DNA of 64,000 bases from Roseovarius indicus (GCF_008728195.1 NZ_CP031598.1:1178001-1242000), one strand, 5' to 3'; positions 1 to 8,917 are shown, numbered from the stretch's first letter. The notes: generated by a model not told the origin, from the sequence alone. A program made the numbers and translations.

Positions 1-153
1 GTTCCGGTTCAGAACCTTCCGCCGCAGGATATCCTCCAGCGACTTGATCCGCATCGTGACCGTCGAATGGGTCACGTGAAGCCGCTCCGCAGCCCCCGCA
101 AGGCTTCCCGCGGCGACAACCTCAAGGAACGTCCTTGCCAGTTCTATATTCAT
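1..153 (-). CDS. LysR-family transcriptional regulator (LysR-A), N-terminal fragment
   Basis: Reading from the ATG at 153 towards the left edge gives 51 residues of a LysR-type winged helix-turn-helix (start MNIELARTFLEVV, recognition region with THSTVTMRIKSLEDI). The remainder lies outside the window. Forty-one of the 51 residues are identical to the start of the LysR protein at 17542-18402, so the two are recent paralogues. It is divergent from the luciferase-like monooxygenase gene that begins at 301, the classical LysR arrangement in which the regulator controls its divergent neighbour. The effector cannot be predicted. Truncation here is only the window border. Confidence 0.9.
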   Translation of the reverse strand, partial: MNIELARTFLEVVAAGSLAGAAERLHVTHSTVTMRIKSLEDILRRKVLNRN

Positions 154-180
154 GCCTCCCCCCGTTTTAGTTCAGTTATT

Positions 181-217
181 TTGACTTAGGATATTAAAAC
201 ATTCGATTGTTATCAAT
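181..217 (+). promoter_or_regulatory. Candidate LysR operator A (TTGACTTA-N12-ATTCGATT-N5-CAAT)
   Basis: TTGACTTA at 181-188 is followed after exactly 12 bases by ATTCGATT (201-208), five bases and CAAT (214-217). The same two-box arrangement with identical spacing recurs at 19704-19740. The right box contains ATTG-N4-CAAT, an inverted repeat compatible with the LysR T-N11-A rule. It lies between divergent LysR-A and LLM-A. Binding by LysR is inference. Confidence 0.55.
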
Positions 218-300
218 TAGCGCAGATGTAGGATGGTCGCAAAGCCGTTTCGGGGCCCCCGAAACTTCAACTCATCGTTGTGACCGCAAGGACGAAAACC

Positions 301-1347
301 ATGCTATTCGGTTTGGAACTGCCCGGCCACTGGCCGGACCCCACGAAAGACATCAACAACCTCTTCCCCGAGCTGATCGAGTGCGTGAAGCTCTCCGATC
401 AGATCGGCGTCGACGCCTTCATCATGGGCGAACACCACTTCATGGATTACAACGCGACGCCCGATCCGATCGCGCTCGCCTGCTACCTTGCGCCCATCAC
501 CAGCAATCAGAAGCTGATCCTCTCGGTGCTCTGCCTGCCGTGGCACGAGATCGAGATGCTCGCGGGCCGCATCGCCCAGGCCGATCAGCTCACCCGCGGC
601 CGGCTCGAGCTGGGCCTCGCCCGCGGCGGCAGCACCTATGAACCCTCGAAGATGTTCATGGATCTCGACCCCGAGGCCAACCTCGAGAAGTTCAACGAAC
701 AGATCGAGGCCCTCAAGCGCCTCTTCACCGAGAAGGACATCTCCTTCGACGGGAAATACACCAAGTTCCGTGACGTGACGATCGTGCCGCCGGTCTACCA
801 GCGGCCCTATCCGCCGATCTGGCAGGCCTCCATGCGCCCGGAATCCGCCTTCCACATCGCGAAGAACGGTTACCACGTGCAAACCTCGCAACTGCGCCAG
901 CCCATGTCCTTCGTCCAGGAGGTGATGGACAGCTTCCGCGCCGGGGTCGCGGAATCCTCGCAGCCCCAGGGCAAGCAGAAGATCTCCATGCTGCACTGGG
1001 TCTACATCGCGAAGGACGAGGACGACCGCCGCGAAAAGGTCGAGATGGCCTACCAGAAGCACCGCAAGTTCATGGGCCTCCTGCAGAACACCTCGAACGT
1101 CAAGGAAGGCGTCGTGCACGGCGTCGATGTCGAGGGCACGGCCGAGGAATATGCCGAAACCCTGCTGATCGGCTCGAAGGATTACGTGCTCGAACGGATC
1201 ATGGAGTTCAAGGAAATGGGCTTCGACGAATTCGGCATGAAGCTCCATATCGGCCCCGACCACAAGGACATCATGGAAAGCCTCGAAACCTTCGGCGACT
1301 ACGTCCTGCCGAAGGTACAGACCAAGCATTCCGCCGCGGCCGAGTAA
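301..1347 (+). CDS. LLM-class flavin-dependent oxidoreductase (LLM-A)
   Basis: A 348-residue protein of the bacterial luciferase-like monooxygenase superfamily (FMN-dependent TIM barrel). Visible hallmarks are GEHHFMDY near residues 43-50, the LSVLCLP strand and a RGRLELGLARGG loop that in this family contacts flavin phosphate. I start at ATG 301 rather than the in-frame GTG at 280: AAGGA sits 8 bases upstream of 301, and this start aligns with the paralogue at 18637. Such enzymes use reduced FMN from a partner reductase to oxygenate or cleave organic substrates; the flavodoxin-like oxidoreductases at 4345 and 7413 are possible partners. It is divergent from LysR-A and convergent with the reductase at 1372. 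Substrate unknown. Confidence 0.9.
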   Translation: MLFGLELPGHWPDPTKDINNLFPELIECVKLSDQIGVDAFIMGEHHFMDYNATPDPIALACYLAPITSNQKLILSVLCLPWHEIEMLAGRIAQADQLTRGRLELGLARGGSTYEPSKMFMDLDPEANLEKFNEQIEALKRLFTEKDISFDGKYTKFRDVTIVPPVYQRPYPPIWQASMRPESAFHIAKNGYHVQTSQLRQPMSFVQEVMDSFRAGVAESSQPQGKQKISMLHWVYIAKDEDDRREKVEMAYQKHRKFMGLLQNTSNVKEGVVHGVDVEGTAEEYAETLLIGSKDYVLERIMEFKEMGFDEFGMKLHIGPDHKDIMESLETFGDYVLPKVQTKHSAAAE

Positions 1348-1371
1348 CCCGCCAGCTTTCCGGCGCGGCCC

Positions 1372-2394
1372 CTACCTGGGGCCCGCCACCCCCCGGAACC
1401 GCGGCGCGGGCAGGTCCACCACCGTGATCAGCCCCGCCGGCGCCGCCGGCATATCGGCCACCCGGTTCACCAGGCATCCCGTCGTCCATTCCAACCCGTA
1501 AGCCGGCGTCAGCCGAAGCTCATACGGCGCCGCCCCGCCGAAGCGGCAGGCGTAATACTCGGTCTCTCCTGCCGCGAACAGTTTCGCCGTCAGCCGCCCG
1601 ACAAGCTCGATCCCCTCGGGCGTCGTCGCCGTCACCACCTCTTCCATCCCGATGATGTGCCTCGGCGCGATCTCGTCCCCGGTAAACGGATTCGGCGTCA
1701 CCGCCTCCGCCACCACGGGCCCGAGGTAATAGGAAAGCTCCGCCCGCCCCAGCCCAATGTAGTCGCACAGCGCATCCAGAACCTGCCCCATGGTCGAGGC
1801 CGGCCGCGTCGCATCCGCCGCCGCCGAAACGCTCTCCTCCACCGGAAAGGCCTCCCGCGCCATGCCCAGCCCCAGCCGCTCGGTCGAGCTTTCGCCCAAC
1901 CGGCTGAAATCGCTGAAGCAATCCATCTCGATCCGCGTCAGGTCGGTCGTCATCGACGTCGCCGTCCCGGTCAGGTGCACCATCACCCCGTCCTGATACC
2001 CGCAGCCCAGGATCGTCGCATTCCCCCGCTTCGCCGCCTTGTCCAGCCTCTCGGCCACTTCCGGCTGAAACGTCCACGGGTAAAGCGCATTGCCCGCAAT
2101 GCTCAGCACGTTGATCCCCGCCTCGGCACAGGCCATGGCATCGCCCAGCAACTCGTCGAACGCGTTCGTCGTGCAGAAGATCGCCACGTCTGCCATCCCC
2201 GGCCTGGCCTCGAACGCCGTCACCGGCTCCACGTTCACCCCTATCGGCGCCCGCCCGATCACCGTGCCCAGATCCTCGCCCACATGGCTCGTCCGGCTAT
2301 AGGCGCCGGAGATCGTCACGCCATAATCTAGCAACCCACGCGCCGCGTCCTGCCCGACAACGCCAAGCCCGAAGAAAATGCAGTTCAATGCCAT
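1372..2394 (-). CDS. NAD(P)-binding dihydrodipicolinate-reductase-like protein
   Basis: A 340-residue protein with an N-terminal Rossmann motif (GLGVVG, residues 9-14) followed by a fold resembling the dihydrodipicolinate reductase / 2,4-diaminopentanoate dehydrogenase group (ISGAYSRTSHVGEDLG, later GCGYQDGVMVHLTGTA). The start at 2394 has a strong GGAGGGAG ribosome site about 8 bases upstream; the longer reading from 2427 lacks support. It is last in the reverse-strand unit hydrolase-A, NYN-A, reductase, with an 83-base gap from NYN-A. Members of this family reduce imine or keto groups next to amines, so a role on a product of the LLM monooxygenase and hydrolase is plausible but unproven. 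Confidence 0.75.
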   Translation of the reverse strand: MALNCIFFGLGVVGQDAARGLLDYGVTISGAYSRTSHVGEDLGTVIGRAPIGVNVEPVTAFEARPGMADVAIFCTTNAFDELLGDAMACAEAGINVLSIAGNALYPWTFQPEVAERLDKAAKRGNATILGCGYQDGVMVHLTGTATSMTTDLTRIEMDCFSDFSRLGESSTERLGLGMAREAFPVEESVSAAADATRPASTMGQVLDALCDYIGLGRAELSYYLGPVVAEAVTPNPFTGDEIAPRHIIGMEEVVTATTPEGIELVGRLTAKLFAAGETEYYACRFGGAAPYELRLTPAYGLEWTTGCLVNRVADMPAAPAGLITVVDLPAPRFRGVAGPR

Positions 2395-2477
2395 GCGACA
2401 CGCTCCCTCCATTGGCGCGGGGCGCATGCCGCCGCGCGTGAATTAGTGACACCCTGTTGCGATATGCCGGCGCGGCG

Positions 2478-3017
2478 TCAGAATGCGGGCTTCGGCCCGC
2501 CTTTCCTCACCTCGAGTATCCGCGCCCGATCGATCTTGCCGTACCCGTCACAGGCCTTGCCCAGCGGGTTGCCCGGGTCGGTCTCATACTCGACCGACGC
2601 GATCTCGACCGTTTTCCCCGTCTCCCGCACAGCGTCCACGATCGCGGCGAAATCCACCCGCCGGCTGACCAGCAGCGCCTTGTCGAACCGCCCGGCTACC
2701 GCGTCGGGGATCATCTGCGCCGCCAGCGCCGCTTCCATGCCGCGCTCCACGAAAATGCTGCCGACAATCTGCGTCCGGCAGGCATGCACATGCACCCCCT
2801 GCGCCTCGAACTTCGCCATCACCGCCTTCTCGTTCCGGTGCTTGGTGGGGTAGGGGTGCTCGGGGAACGGGCAGTAGTAGAAATGCACCGCCGCAACCTC
2901 GTCATCCCCCGCCAGCCCCTTGGCCAGCGCCATCATGTCCATGTCCAGCGACGCGCCCATCCCCCGGACGGCGTCGATCAGGTGGCCCCCGTCAATGTAA
3001 ACCGCGACTTGCGCCAT
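2478..3017 (-). CDS. NYN-fold protein (NYN-A), LabA/PIN-like
   Basis: A 179-residue protein with the outline of the NYN (LabA-like, PIN-related ribonuclease) fold: AVYIDGG at residues 5-11, a central RGMEAALAAQM segment, and LLVSRRVDFAAIVDAVRETGKTVEI near the C-terminal third. Only part of the usual acidic set is kept. The first Asp (D9) and an Asp in VDF remain, whereas the usual ATD reads AAQ and SGD reads SRR. It has a homologue at 15741-16280, and both lie directly downstream of an alpha/beta hydrolase. Whether it cleaves RNA, binds a nucleotide or does something else is unknown. No antitoxin-like partner is adjacent. Confidence 0.75.
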   Translation of the reverse strand: MAQVAVYIDGGHLIDAVRGMGASLDMDMMALAKGLAGDDEVAAVHFYYCPFPEHPYPTKHRNEKAVMAKFEAQGVHVHACRTQIVGSIFVERGMEAALAAQMIPDAVAGRFDKALLVSRRVDFAAIVDAVRETGKTVEIASVEYETDPGNPLGKACDGYGKIDRARILEVRKGGPKPAF

Positions 3018-3059
3018 GCGTTCTCTCCGTATTCCTGTCCGGTGCCGTAGTGCCGCGCG

Positions 3060-3920
3060 TCAGCAGCTTTCGAAAAACTCGACCATCGCCTTGCAGGCGG
3101 GGCTGTCCGGGTCGCCCGCCGCGAAGATGCTCGACGAATGGTCCTCGTTCTCCATCGCCATGAACTCCGCCCGGTGCCCCTTGGCCCGCCACGCCTCGGC
3201 AAAGACCTCGGCCTGCCGATGAAACTCGATCGATTCCTCGTCGCCCAGGAAAACCATGATCGGCGGCGCCACGTCGGGAATGTTGAACAGCGCGCTCTCC
3301 GTCCGCGCCGTATCCCCGGTCAACTGGATATAGGGTTGCAGAAAGCCCGACTGCATCACCCGCATGTCGAACACCCCGCTCATCGGCACCACGCCTTTGA
3401 CCGCATCCGCCGGCAAGCCATACTTCGTCCAGTCCGTCACCGCGATCATCCCCGCCTGCTGCCCGCCGGCGGAATGGCCGCACACGAACAGCCGGTCCTT
3501 GTTGCCGTTGATCGTCTCGGCATGCTCGTAGGCCCATGCCACTGCCGCGCGGCTGGCCTGGGTGATGTCGGGGATCGTCACTTTCGGGCACAGCGTGTAG
3601 TCGGAAATCACCACCGCATAGCCCAGCTGGTGAAACCCGTAGGCCATGTAGCTCCATTCCTTGCGCGTCGTCCCGCGCCACCACCCGCCATGGATGAACA
3701 TCACAACCGGCGAGTTGGGCGCCTTCGCCGGGAACACGTCGATCCGCTCCTCGTCGCGCGCGCCGACCCGGATATCCTCGATACACTCCAGCATCTCGCG
3801 GGTCTGGCGCGACTTCGTCACCACGAATTCCGTGTAAGCGGCGCGTTCCCACTGGTGATTGGCCAGGTCGAACTGAAGGTCGACCTCGACCGGAAGTTTG
3901 TACGGCGTGCCGTCGAGCAT
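3060..3920 (-). CDS. Alpha/beta hydrolase (hydrolase-A), kynurenine-formamidase-like
   Basis: A 286-residue alpha/beta hydrolase. The oxyanion motif HGGWW lies near residues 77-81 and the nucleophile elbow GHSAGG near 148-153 (Ser150); a late ENEDHSSS segment supplies a likely catalytic His. HGG-W/Y-W plus GHSAGG is the pattern of arylformamidase-like esterases. I start at ATG 3920, which has GGAGG just upstream; the longer readings from 3941 or 4130 have no ribosome site and poor N-terminal sequence. Clearly paralogous to 16310-17236. First gene of the unit hydrolase, NYN, reductase. A substrate ester or amide produced by the LLM monooxygenase would fit, but this is inference. Confidence 0.85.
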   Translation of the reverse strand: MLDGTPYKLPVEVDLQFDLANHQWERAAYTEFVVTKSRQTREMLECIEDIRVGARDEERIDVFPAKAPNSPVVMFIHGGWWRGTTRKEWSYMAYGFHQLGYAVVISDYTLCPKVTIPDITQASRAAVAWAYEHAETINGNKDRLFVCGHSAGGQQAGMIAVTDWTKYGLPADAVKGVVPMSGVFDMRVMQSGFLQPYIQLTGDTARTESALFNIPDVAPPIMVFLGDEESIEFHRQAEVFAEAWRAKGHRAEFMAMENEDHSSSIFAAGDPDSPACKAMVEFFESC

Positions 3921-4344
3921 GAGACCTCCGAAATACGTCATTAGGGGTGCCGTCGCCGCGCCACCGGCGCACCCGCGCCGACACGGCGAACGCAGCGGCC
4001 AGCCGAGCGTTTTACGCCGGCACCTGTTCGCCACATGCCGCGAGAGTAGCACCGGGTGCCTCTTGGTAAATCGAATTATGTTCACAGTTATCTTAGTTAT
4101 TTTGAAGTATTGGTCGAGCGCCGCCAGCACGGCTTGGCCAGATTACCCATTATTAATCAAATAGATAGATCGAAGCCGACCGCCCTTTCCCTCCCTCTGA
4201 CGCAGTCCTTCGGCAGGCCCGGGCCCCCAAACCGCCCGCCGAACACCTGTCAGGCATATTGACCCATGTGACCATCGGTCGCCATCCTCGCGCGTAGGCC
4301 GGTTCTCGGCAGCTCCTCCAACCTAGATACATGGGATTCTCAGC
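3921..4344. promoter_or_regulatory. Divergent intergenic region between hydrolase-A and the flavodoxin-like oxidoreductase
   Basis: 424 bases without a convincing gene. The stretch 4070-4165 is markedly AT-rich compared with its surroundings and is the likely promoter zone for both directions. ATTCGATT occurs on the reverse strand at 4076-4069, pointing at hydrolase-A, but the CAAT half five bases on is missing (AGAG instead), so it is only a partial match to the operator found elsewhere in the left half. Confidence 0.4.
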
Positions 4345-4953
4345 ATGAAAGTTCTTATCGTCCTCGACCACCCGCGTCGGGATTCGCTCACCGGCGCGGT
4401 CGCCGACAAGCTCGCCGAAGGGCTCAAGGCCGGCGGCCACATCCCCGAAATCGCCGACCTTCACCGCGAAGGCTTCGACCCCCGGATGAAGGTGGAAGAC
4501 GAACCGATCTGGGGCGATCGAACCCAGACCTTTTCGCAGGAACTGCTCGACCAGCAGGCCCGCGTCGATCGCAACGACGCCATCGCCTTCGTCTTCCCGG
4601 TCTGGTGGTGGGGTTTCCCGGCCATGACCCGCGGCTGGATCGAACGCGTCTGGAACCAGGGCTGGGCGCATGGCTGGGGCCGCATGAAGCAATCCAAGGG
4701 TCTGATCCTCGGCGTCGCCGCCGACAACGCCCCCAGCTTCGCCAAGCGCAATTACGAACCGTCGATGAAAACCCTGATGCTCACCGGCATCGTCCATTAC
4801 TGCGGCATCGAGGAAGGCCGGTTCGAACTGCTCTACGACAGCCTCACCAGCCCCGAACACCAGAAGATCCTCCTCGACCGGGCCTTCGAGCTGGGCGAAA
4901 CCTTCGAAACCTCGGTGACCGAGAAACAGGCCTACAACCCGCTCAAATCCTGA
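4345..4953 (+). CDS. Flavodoxin-fold NAD(P)H oxidoreductase (quinone-reductase-like)
   Basis: A 202-residue protein of the NQO1/MdaB/KefF-type flavodoxin-like family: N-terminal MKVLIVLDHPRRDS binds the FMN/FAD phosphate, and VFPVWWWGFPAMTRGWIERVW near residues 81-101 is the signature strand-loop. Members pass hydride from NAD(P)H to quinones or free flavin. It heads a forward-strand set with two acyl-CoA dehydrogenases, a second family member at 7413 and an enoyl-CoA hydratase. It could serve as flavin reductase for LLM monooxygenases, but no direct evidence exists. No strong Shine-Dalgarno is visible before the ATG; the start is chosen from the conserved N-terminus. Confidence 0.85.
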   Translation: MKVLIVLDHPRRDSLTGAVADKLAEGLKAGGHIPEIADLHREGFDPRMKVEDEPIWGDRTQTFSQELLDQQARVDRNDAIAFVFPVWWWGFPAMTRGWIERVWNQGWAHGWGRMKQSKGLILGVAADNAPSFAKRNYEPSMKTLMLTGIVHYCGIEEGRFELLYDSLTSPEHQKILLDRAFELGETFETSVTEKQAYNPLKS

Positions 4954-5091
4954 GACCGGCCCCGGCCGGCTGATTGCCGCAGGGGAAATCCACTCTGGAC
5001 AAAACGTGCTGGTATCATAATATACCCGTCAGTATGAACGCGGCCGGTCGGGGAAAATCCCCGGCCGCCGCGCCAAATCTGGAAGGGGACC

Positions 5092-6183
5092 ATGGACAGC
5101 AACGTGGGGCAAATCGCGGTTTCGACGGCCGAGCGAATCTTCAGCCAGACCGTCACCAGGCAATCCCTCGACAGCGCCGCCGAGGGCGACTGGCTCGCCG
5201 ATCTCTGGCAGGTCATCTCCGACAACGGCCTCCCGCTCGCACTGGTCGACGAGGCCTCGGGCGGCTTCGGTCTCGACATCGACCACGGCCTCATGATCGT
5301 CCGCCTCGCCGGCCGCTACGCCGTCCCCCTGCCGCTGGCCGAAACAATGGCCGCCAACCACCTTCTCGCCCGCTGCGGGCTCGAGCCCGCCGAGGGCCCG
5401 CTTTCCATGATCGTCTCCGGCCCGGCCGCGCCCCTTGCGCTGACCCGCAAGGACGACACGACATGGCATGTCGAAGGGCAGGGCGCCCACGTCCCCTGGC
5501 CCGATCAGGCCGAAAGCGTCGTCGCCCACGCCCACCTCGACGGGGCCAACCACCTCGTCCGCCTGCCGCACGGCGCCTGGACCATCGCGGAAACCTTCAC
5601 CTCCACAGCCGGCCACCCGGCGGCCCGCGTCACCATTGACACCGATCTCGCCGCCGAGAACGTGGCGCCGATCCCCGCCGATCTTGGCCCCGATCCCGTC
5701 ATGCTCGCCGGCGCCGCCATCCGCACCATCGCCATGGCCGGTGCCGCCCAGAAGGTCTTCGACCTGACCAGCGAGTACGCCACCACGCGCAAACAGTTCG
5801 GCCGCCCCCTCTCGCGCTTCCAGGTCATCCAGCATGACCTCGCGCGCATGGCCAGCGCCGTCGCCGTCACCTCGGCCTGCGCCGACATGGCGGCCGCCGG
5901 CTTTTCCACCCCCGACGGCGCCGCCGCCATCGCCGCGGCCAAGGCCCGCACGGGCGAGGCGGTTGGCCTCATCGCCGGCCTCGCGCACCAGATCCACGGC
6001 GCCATCGGCGCCTCGCAGGACTACGAGCTTCAGCACTTCACCCGCCTGCTCTGGTCGCTGCGCGACGATTTCGGCACCGAACGCCATTGGCAGGCCCGAC
6101 TCGCCACCCTCGCGCTCGACCACGCCGATCAGGGCCCCTGGGCCTTCATCACCGGCATGGAACCCGTGCGCGAAGCCGTCTGA
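5092..6183 (+). CDS. Acyl-CoA dehydrogenase-family protein, subunit 1 of a pair
   Basis: A 363-residue acyl-CoA dehydrogenase-fold protein. RKQFGRPLSRFQVIQHDLARMA near residues 225-250 and the C-terminal HQIHGAIGASQDYELQHFTR are family signatures for FAD and CoA binding. It begins at ATG 5092 behind GGAAGGGG. It is shorter and more divergent than its neighbour at 6226, and lacks the RGGTREI C-terminal motif that the neighbour has. Adjacent unequal pairs like this form heterotetrameric dehydrogenases in steroid side-chain catabolism (for example FadE28/FadE29), which is the comparison I favour. It would oxidise an acyl-CoA to the enoyl-CoA with electrons going to ETF. Confidence 0.88.
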   Translation: MDSNVGQIAVSTAERIFSQTVTRQSLDSAAEGDWLADLWQVISDNGLPLALVDEASGGFGLDIDHGLMIVRLAGRYAVPLPLAETMAANHLLARCGLEPAEGPLSMIVSGPAAPLALTRKDDTTWHVEGQGAHVPWPDQAESVVAHAHLDGANHLVRLPHGAWTIAETFTSTAGHPAARVTIDTDLAAENVAPIPADLGPDPVMLAGAAIRTIAMAGAAQKVFDLTSEYATTRKQFGRPLSRFQVIQHDLARMASAVAVTSACADMAAAGFSTPDGAAAIAAAKARTGEAVGLIAGLAHQIHGAIGASQDYELQHFTRLLWSLRDDFGTERHWQARLATLALDHADQGPWAFITGMEPVREAV

Positions 6184-6225
6184 GCGCGCCCGGCCCACCC
6201 AAGACATCACCAACGGAAGACCGGA

Positions 6226-7377
6226 ATGACCGAACTCACCTTCGCCACGCCCAAGACCTCCGAGGCCCTCGACAGCCTCCGGGCCGAGGTCCGCTCATTC
6301 CTCGCCACCGAGATCGCCGACCGCACCCCGCTGCAAAAATCCGACTCGTGGAATGGCCTCGACACAGAATTCAGCCGCAAGCTCGGCCAGAAGGGCTGGC
6401 TCGGCATGACATGGCCCACCCAGTACGGCGGCCACGCCCGCACCGAGATGGAGCGTTACGTCGTCATCGAGGAACTCCTCGCCGCCGGCGCGCCGGTTTC
6501 CGCCCACTGGATCGCCGACCGCCAGACCGGCCCGCTGATCCTGAAATTCGGCACCGAGGAGCAAAAGCAGACCATCCTCCCCCGCATCGCAGCGGGCGAA
6601 TGCTTCGCCTCCATCGGCATGAGCGAACCCGACGCAGGCTCCGACCTCGCCTCCGTCCGCACCCGCGCCGAACCGGTCGACGAGGGCTACCGCATCAACG
6701 GCACCAAGGTCTGGACGACCAACGCCCATGTCGCCCATTACATGATCCTCTTCTGCCGCACCCACGGCACCACCGAAGACCGGCAAAAGGGCACCAGCCA
6801 GCTTCTCATCGACATGTCCACCCCCGGCATCGAGGTCAAACCGATCATCGACCTCGCGGGCCAGCACCATTTCAACCAGGTCGTCTTCAATGACGTGCTG
6901 GTCCCCAAATCCGCCCTTCTGGGTGAAGAGGGCAACGGCTGGGCCCAGGTCATGAGCGAGCTCTCCTACGAACGCAGCGGCCCCGAACGCTTCCTCTCCT
7001 CCTTCGAACTTGTCGTCGAGCTCGGACGCATCCTCGCCGCCGCCCCGCACTCGGAATCCGCCGCCATCGCCTATGGCCGCCTCCTCGCCCACACCGCCGT
7101 GCTCCGCCGCCTCTCGCGCAGCGTCTCGGTCATGCTGGAGGACGGCGAAGACCCGCTCGTGCACGCCTCCATCGTCAAGGATCTCGGCGCCACGCTGGAA
7201 CAGGAAATCCCCGAAATCGTCCGCCAGTTCGCCGACCTCGCGGCCGACCCGGCCTCCGCCCGCCAGTTCCGCGAAGTCACCTGCAACGTGCTCCTCAACG
7301 CGCCCACATTCTCGCTCCGCGGCGGCACCCGCGAAATCCTCCGCGGCATCATCGCCCGCGGCCTCGGCCTGCGCTGA
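6226..7377 (+). CDS. Acyl-CoA dehydrogenase-family protein, subunit 2 of a pair
   Basis: A 383-residue acyl-CoA dehydrogenase with the full set of landmarks: WPTQYGG near residue 64, GMSEPDAGSDLASVRT near 131 (flavin and substrate loop), INGTKVWTTNAH, a central SYERSGPERF and the C-terminal LRGGTREILRGIIARGLGLR. It follows the partner gene at 5092 by 42 bases with its own ribosome site, so the two are probably translated from one message and may assemble together. Expected reaction is alpha,beta-dehydrogenation of an acyl-CoA; the enoyl-CoA hydratase at 8132 would act next. Confidence 0.92.
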   Translation: MTELTFATPKTSEALDSLRAEVRSFLATEIADRTPLQKSDSWNGLDTEFSRKLGQKGWLGMTWPTQYGGHARTEMERYVVIEELLAAGAPVSAHWIADRQTGPLILKFGTEEQKQTILPRIAAGECFASIGMSEPDAGSDLASVRTRAEPVDEGYRINGTKVWTTNAHVAHYMILFCRTHGTTEDRQKGTSQLLIDMSTPGIEVKPIIDLAGQHHFNQVVFNDVLVPKSALLGEEGNGWAQVMSELSYERSGPERFLSSFELVVELGRILAAAPHSESAAIAYGRLLAHTAVLRRLSRSVSVMLEDGEDPLVHASIVKDLGATLEQEIPEIVRQFADLAADPASARQFREVTCNVLLNAPTFSLRGGTREILRGIIARGLGLR

Positions 7378-7412
7378 GCCCTGAAACACCAACCCGGGAA
7401 GGCCCGTCTCAC

Positions 7413-8135
7413 ATGAAAACCCTCGTGGTTCACGCCCACCCCGAACCCCAGTCCTTCAACAGCGCCATGGCGGCCCGCCTTGTCGATGCCTTCAAGGCAC
7501 GCGGCGACGAGGTTGCCACTTCCGACCTCTACCAGATGGGCTTCAACCCGGTCGCCAGCGCCGCCGACTTCACCGAGCGCGGCAACCCCGAGTACCTCAA
7601 CTACGCCCTCGAACAGCGCCACGGGGTGAAAACCGAAACCATCGCCCCCGACATCCGCGCCGAGCTGGACAAGCTCCTGTGGTGCGACACGCTGGTCCTC
7701 AACTTCCCGATCTTCTGGTTCTCCACCCCGGCCATCCTCAAGGGCTGGATTGACCGGGTCTTCGTCTCCGGCGCCGTCTATGGCGGCCGCGCCTTCTACG
7801 ACAAGGGCCGTCTGCGGGGCCGCCGCGCCATGGTCTCCGTCAGCCTCGGCGGCCGCACCAACATGTTCGGGCCGGGCGCCGTCCACGGCCCCCTCGAAGA
7901 CATGCTCCGCCCCCTCCTGCGCGGCACGCTCTACTACGCGGGCTTCGACGTGGTCACGCCCTTCGTCGCCCACCACGTCCCCTATATCGACGATGCCGCC
8001 CGCGCCGCCCTTCTCGAAGAGCTCGACGCCCATGTCGCCCGCTTCGACAGTCTCGAAACCCTCAGCTTTCCCAGCCTTGACGACTTCGACGACCAGATGA
8101 ACCCGATCGCCGCGGGGCAGGGGGCCTCCACATGA
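7413..8135 (+). CDS. Flavodoxin-fold NAD(P)H oxidoreductase (second copy)
   Basis: A 240-residue NQO1-type quinone/flavin reductase. MKTLVVHAHPEPQSFN at the N-terminus and LNFPIFWFSTPAILKGWIDRVF near residues 95-116 match the family closely; GGRTNMFGPGA resembles the segment around the nicotinamide site. It is longer than the related protein at 4345 because of a C-terminal extension. Its last bases overlap the start of the enoyl-CoA hydratase gene in an ATGA junction, indicating translational coupling. Role in the pathway (quinone, dienone or flavin reduction) is not decided by the sequence. Confidence 0.88.
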   Translation: MKTLVVHAHPEPQSFNSAMAARLVDAFKARGDEVATSDLYQMGFNPVASAADFTERGNPEYLNYALEQRHGVKTETIAPDIRAELDKLLWCDTLVLNFPIFWFSTPAILKGWIDRVFVSGAVYGGRAFYDKGRLRGRRAMVSVSLGGRTNMFGPGAVHGPLEDMLRPLLRGTLYYAGFDVVTPFVAHHVPYIDDAARAALLEELDAHVARFDSLETLSFPSLDDFDDQMNPIAAGQGAST

Positions 8136-8917
8136 CCGCCTACTCCGAAATCGAGCTGGAAACGCAGGACGGCATCGCCACCATCCGCCTCAACCGCCCG
8201 CAGAAATACAACGCCATCACCCGCACCATGCTGACGGAACTGGTTGATGCTTTCGAAACGCTCACCCGGTCCGACGACATCCGCGTCGCCGTCCTCACCG
8301 GCAACGGCAAGGCTTTCGCCGCCGGGGTCGACCTGACCCAACTCGAGATCGACCCTGACAGCCTCGCCAGGGGCGATATCGGCGATGCCATGAACATCCC
8401 CGCCCGGCGCCTCAACACCCTCATCGAAGACGCGCGCTTCCCGGTCATCGCCAAGGTCAACGGCGCCTGCTTCACCGGTGCCCTCGAAATCGCGCTGGCC
8501 TGCGACTGGATCGTCGCCGCCGACACGGCCCTGTTCGGCGACACCCACGCCAAGCTCGGCATCCGCCCCACCTGGGGCATGACCGCCCGGCTCGCCCAGG
8601 CCGTGGGCCTGCGCCGCGCGCGCGAGCTGTCCTTCACGGCCCGCACCTTCAACGCCAAGGAAGCCGCCGACTGGGGCCTCGTCACCACGGTCGTCGCCCC
8701 CGATGAACTCGACGCCGCCGTCGACGCCACCTGCGCCATGATCGCCGGCAACAGCCCCGGCTCGCTCGCCGCCTACAAGTCGCTCTACCGCGCCGGCGGC
8801 CGCCATCTGAAAGACGAAATGACCGCGCTCGAGGCGCAGACCGACTTCCCCTGCCCGGACGCCCCCGCGCGCATCGAGGCCTTCATCGAAACCCTCACCC
8901 GGGGGCGCAGGACATAG
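8132..8917 (+). CDS. Enoyl-CoA hydratase/isomerase
   Basis: A 261-residue crotonase-fold protein. The first oxyanion segment GNGKAFAAGVDLTQL and the second, KVNGACFTGALEIALACDWIVAA, are in the standard places (about residues 61-75 and 109-131). The usual Glu pair is not obvious: GDTHAKLGIRPTWGM has His-Ala where many hydratases carry Glu, so isomerase or lyase activity is possible. It is coupled by a 4-base overlap to the oxidoreductase gene before it and closes the forward-strand unit 4345-8917. Broad substrate type: acyl-CoA esters. Confidence 0.88.
   Translation: MTAYSEIELETQDGIATIRLNRPQKYNAITRTMLTELVDAFETLTRSDDIRVAVLTGNGKAFAAGVDLTQLEIDPDSLARGDIGDAMNIPARRLNTLIEDARFPVIAKVNGACFTGALEIALACDWIVAADTALFGDTHAKLGIRPTWGMTARLAQAVGLRRARELSFTARTFNAKEAADWGLVTTVVAPDELDAAVDATCAMIAGNSPGSLAAYKSLYRAGGRHLKDEMTALEAQTDFPCPDAPARIEAFIETLTRGRRT

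Noticed and set aside
2478..3920. NYN-A as toxin of a toxin-antitoxin pair with its neighbour
   Set aside because: The neighbour is a full alpha/beta hydrolase rather than a small antitoxin, and the nuclease residues are incomplete.
4060..4076. Sixth copy of the LysR-type element on the reverse strand
   Set aside because: ATTCGATT is present, but the CAAT half five bases further is replaced by AGAG; kept only as a partial match.
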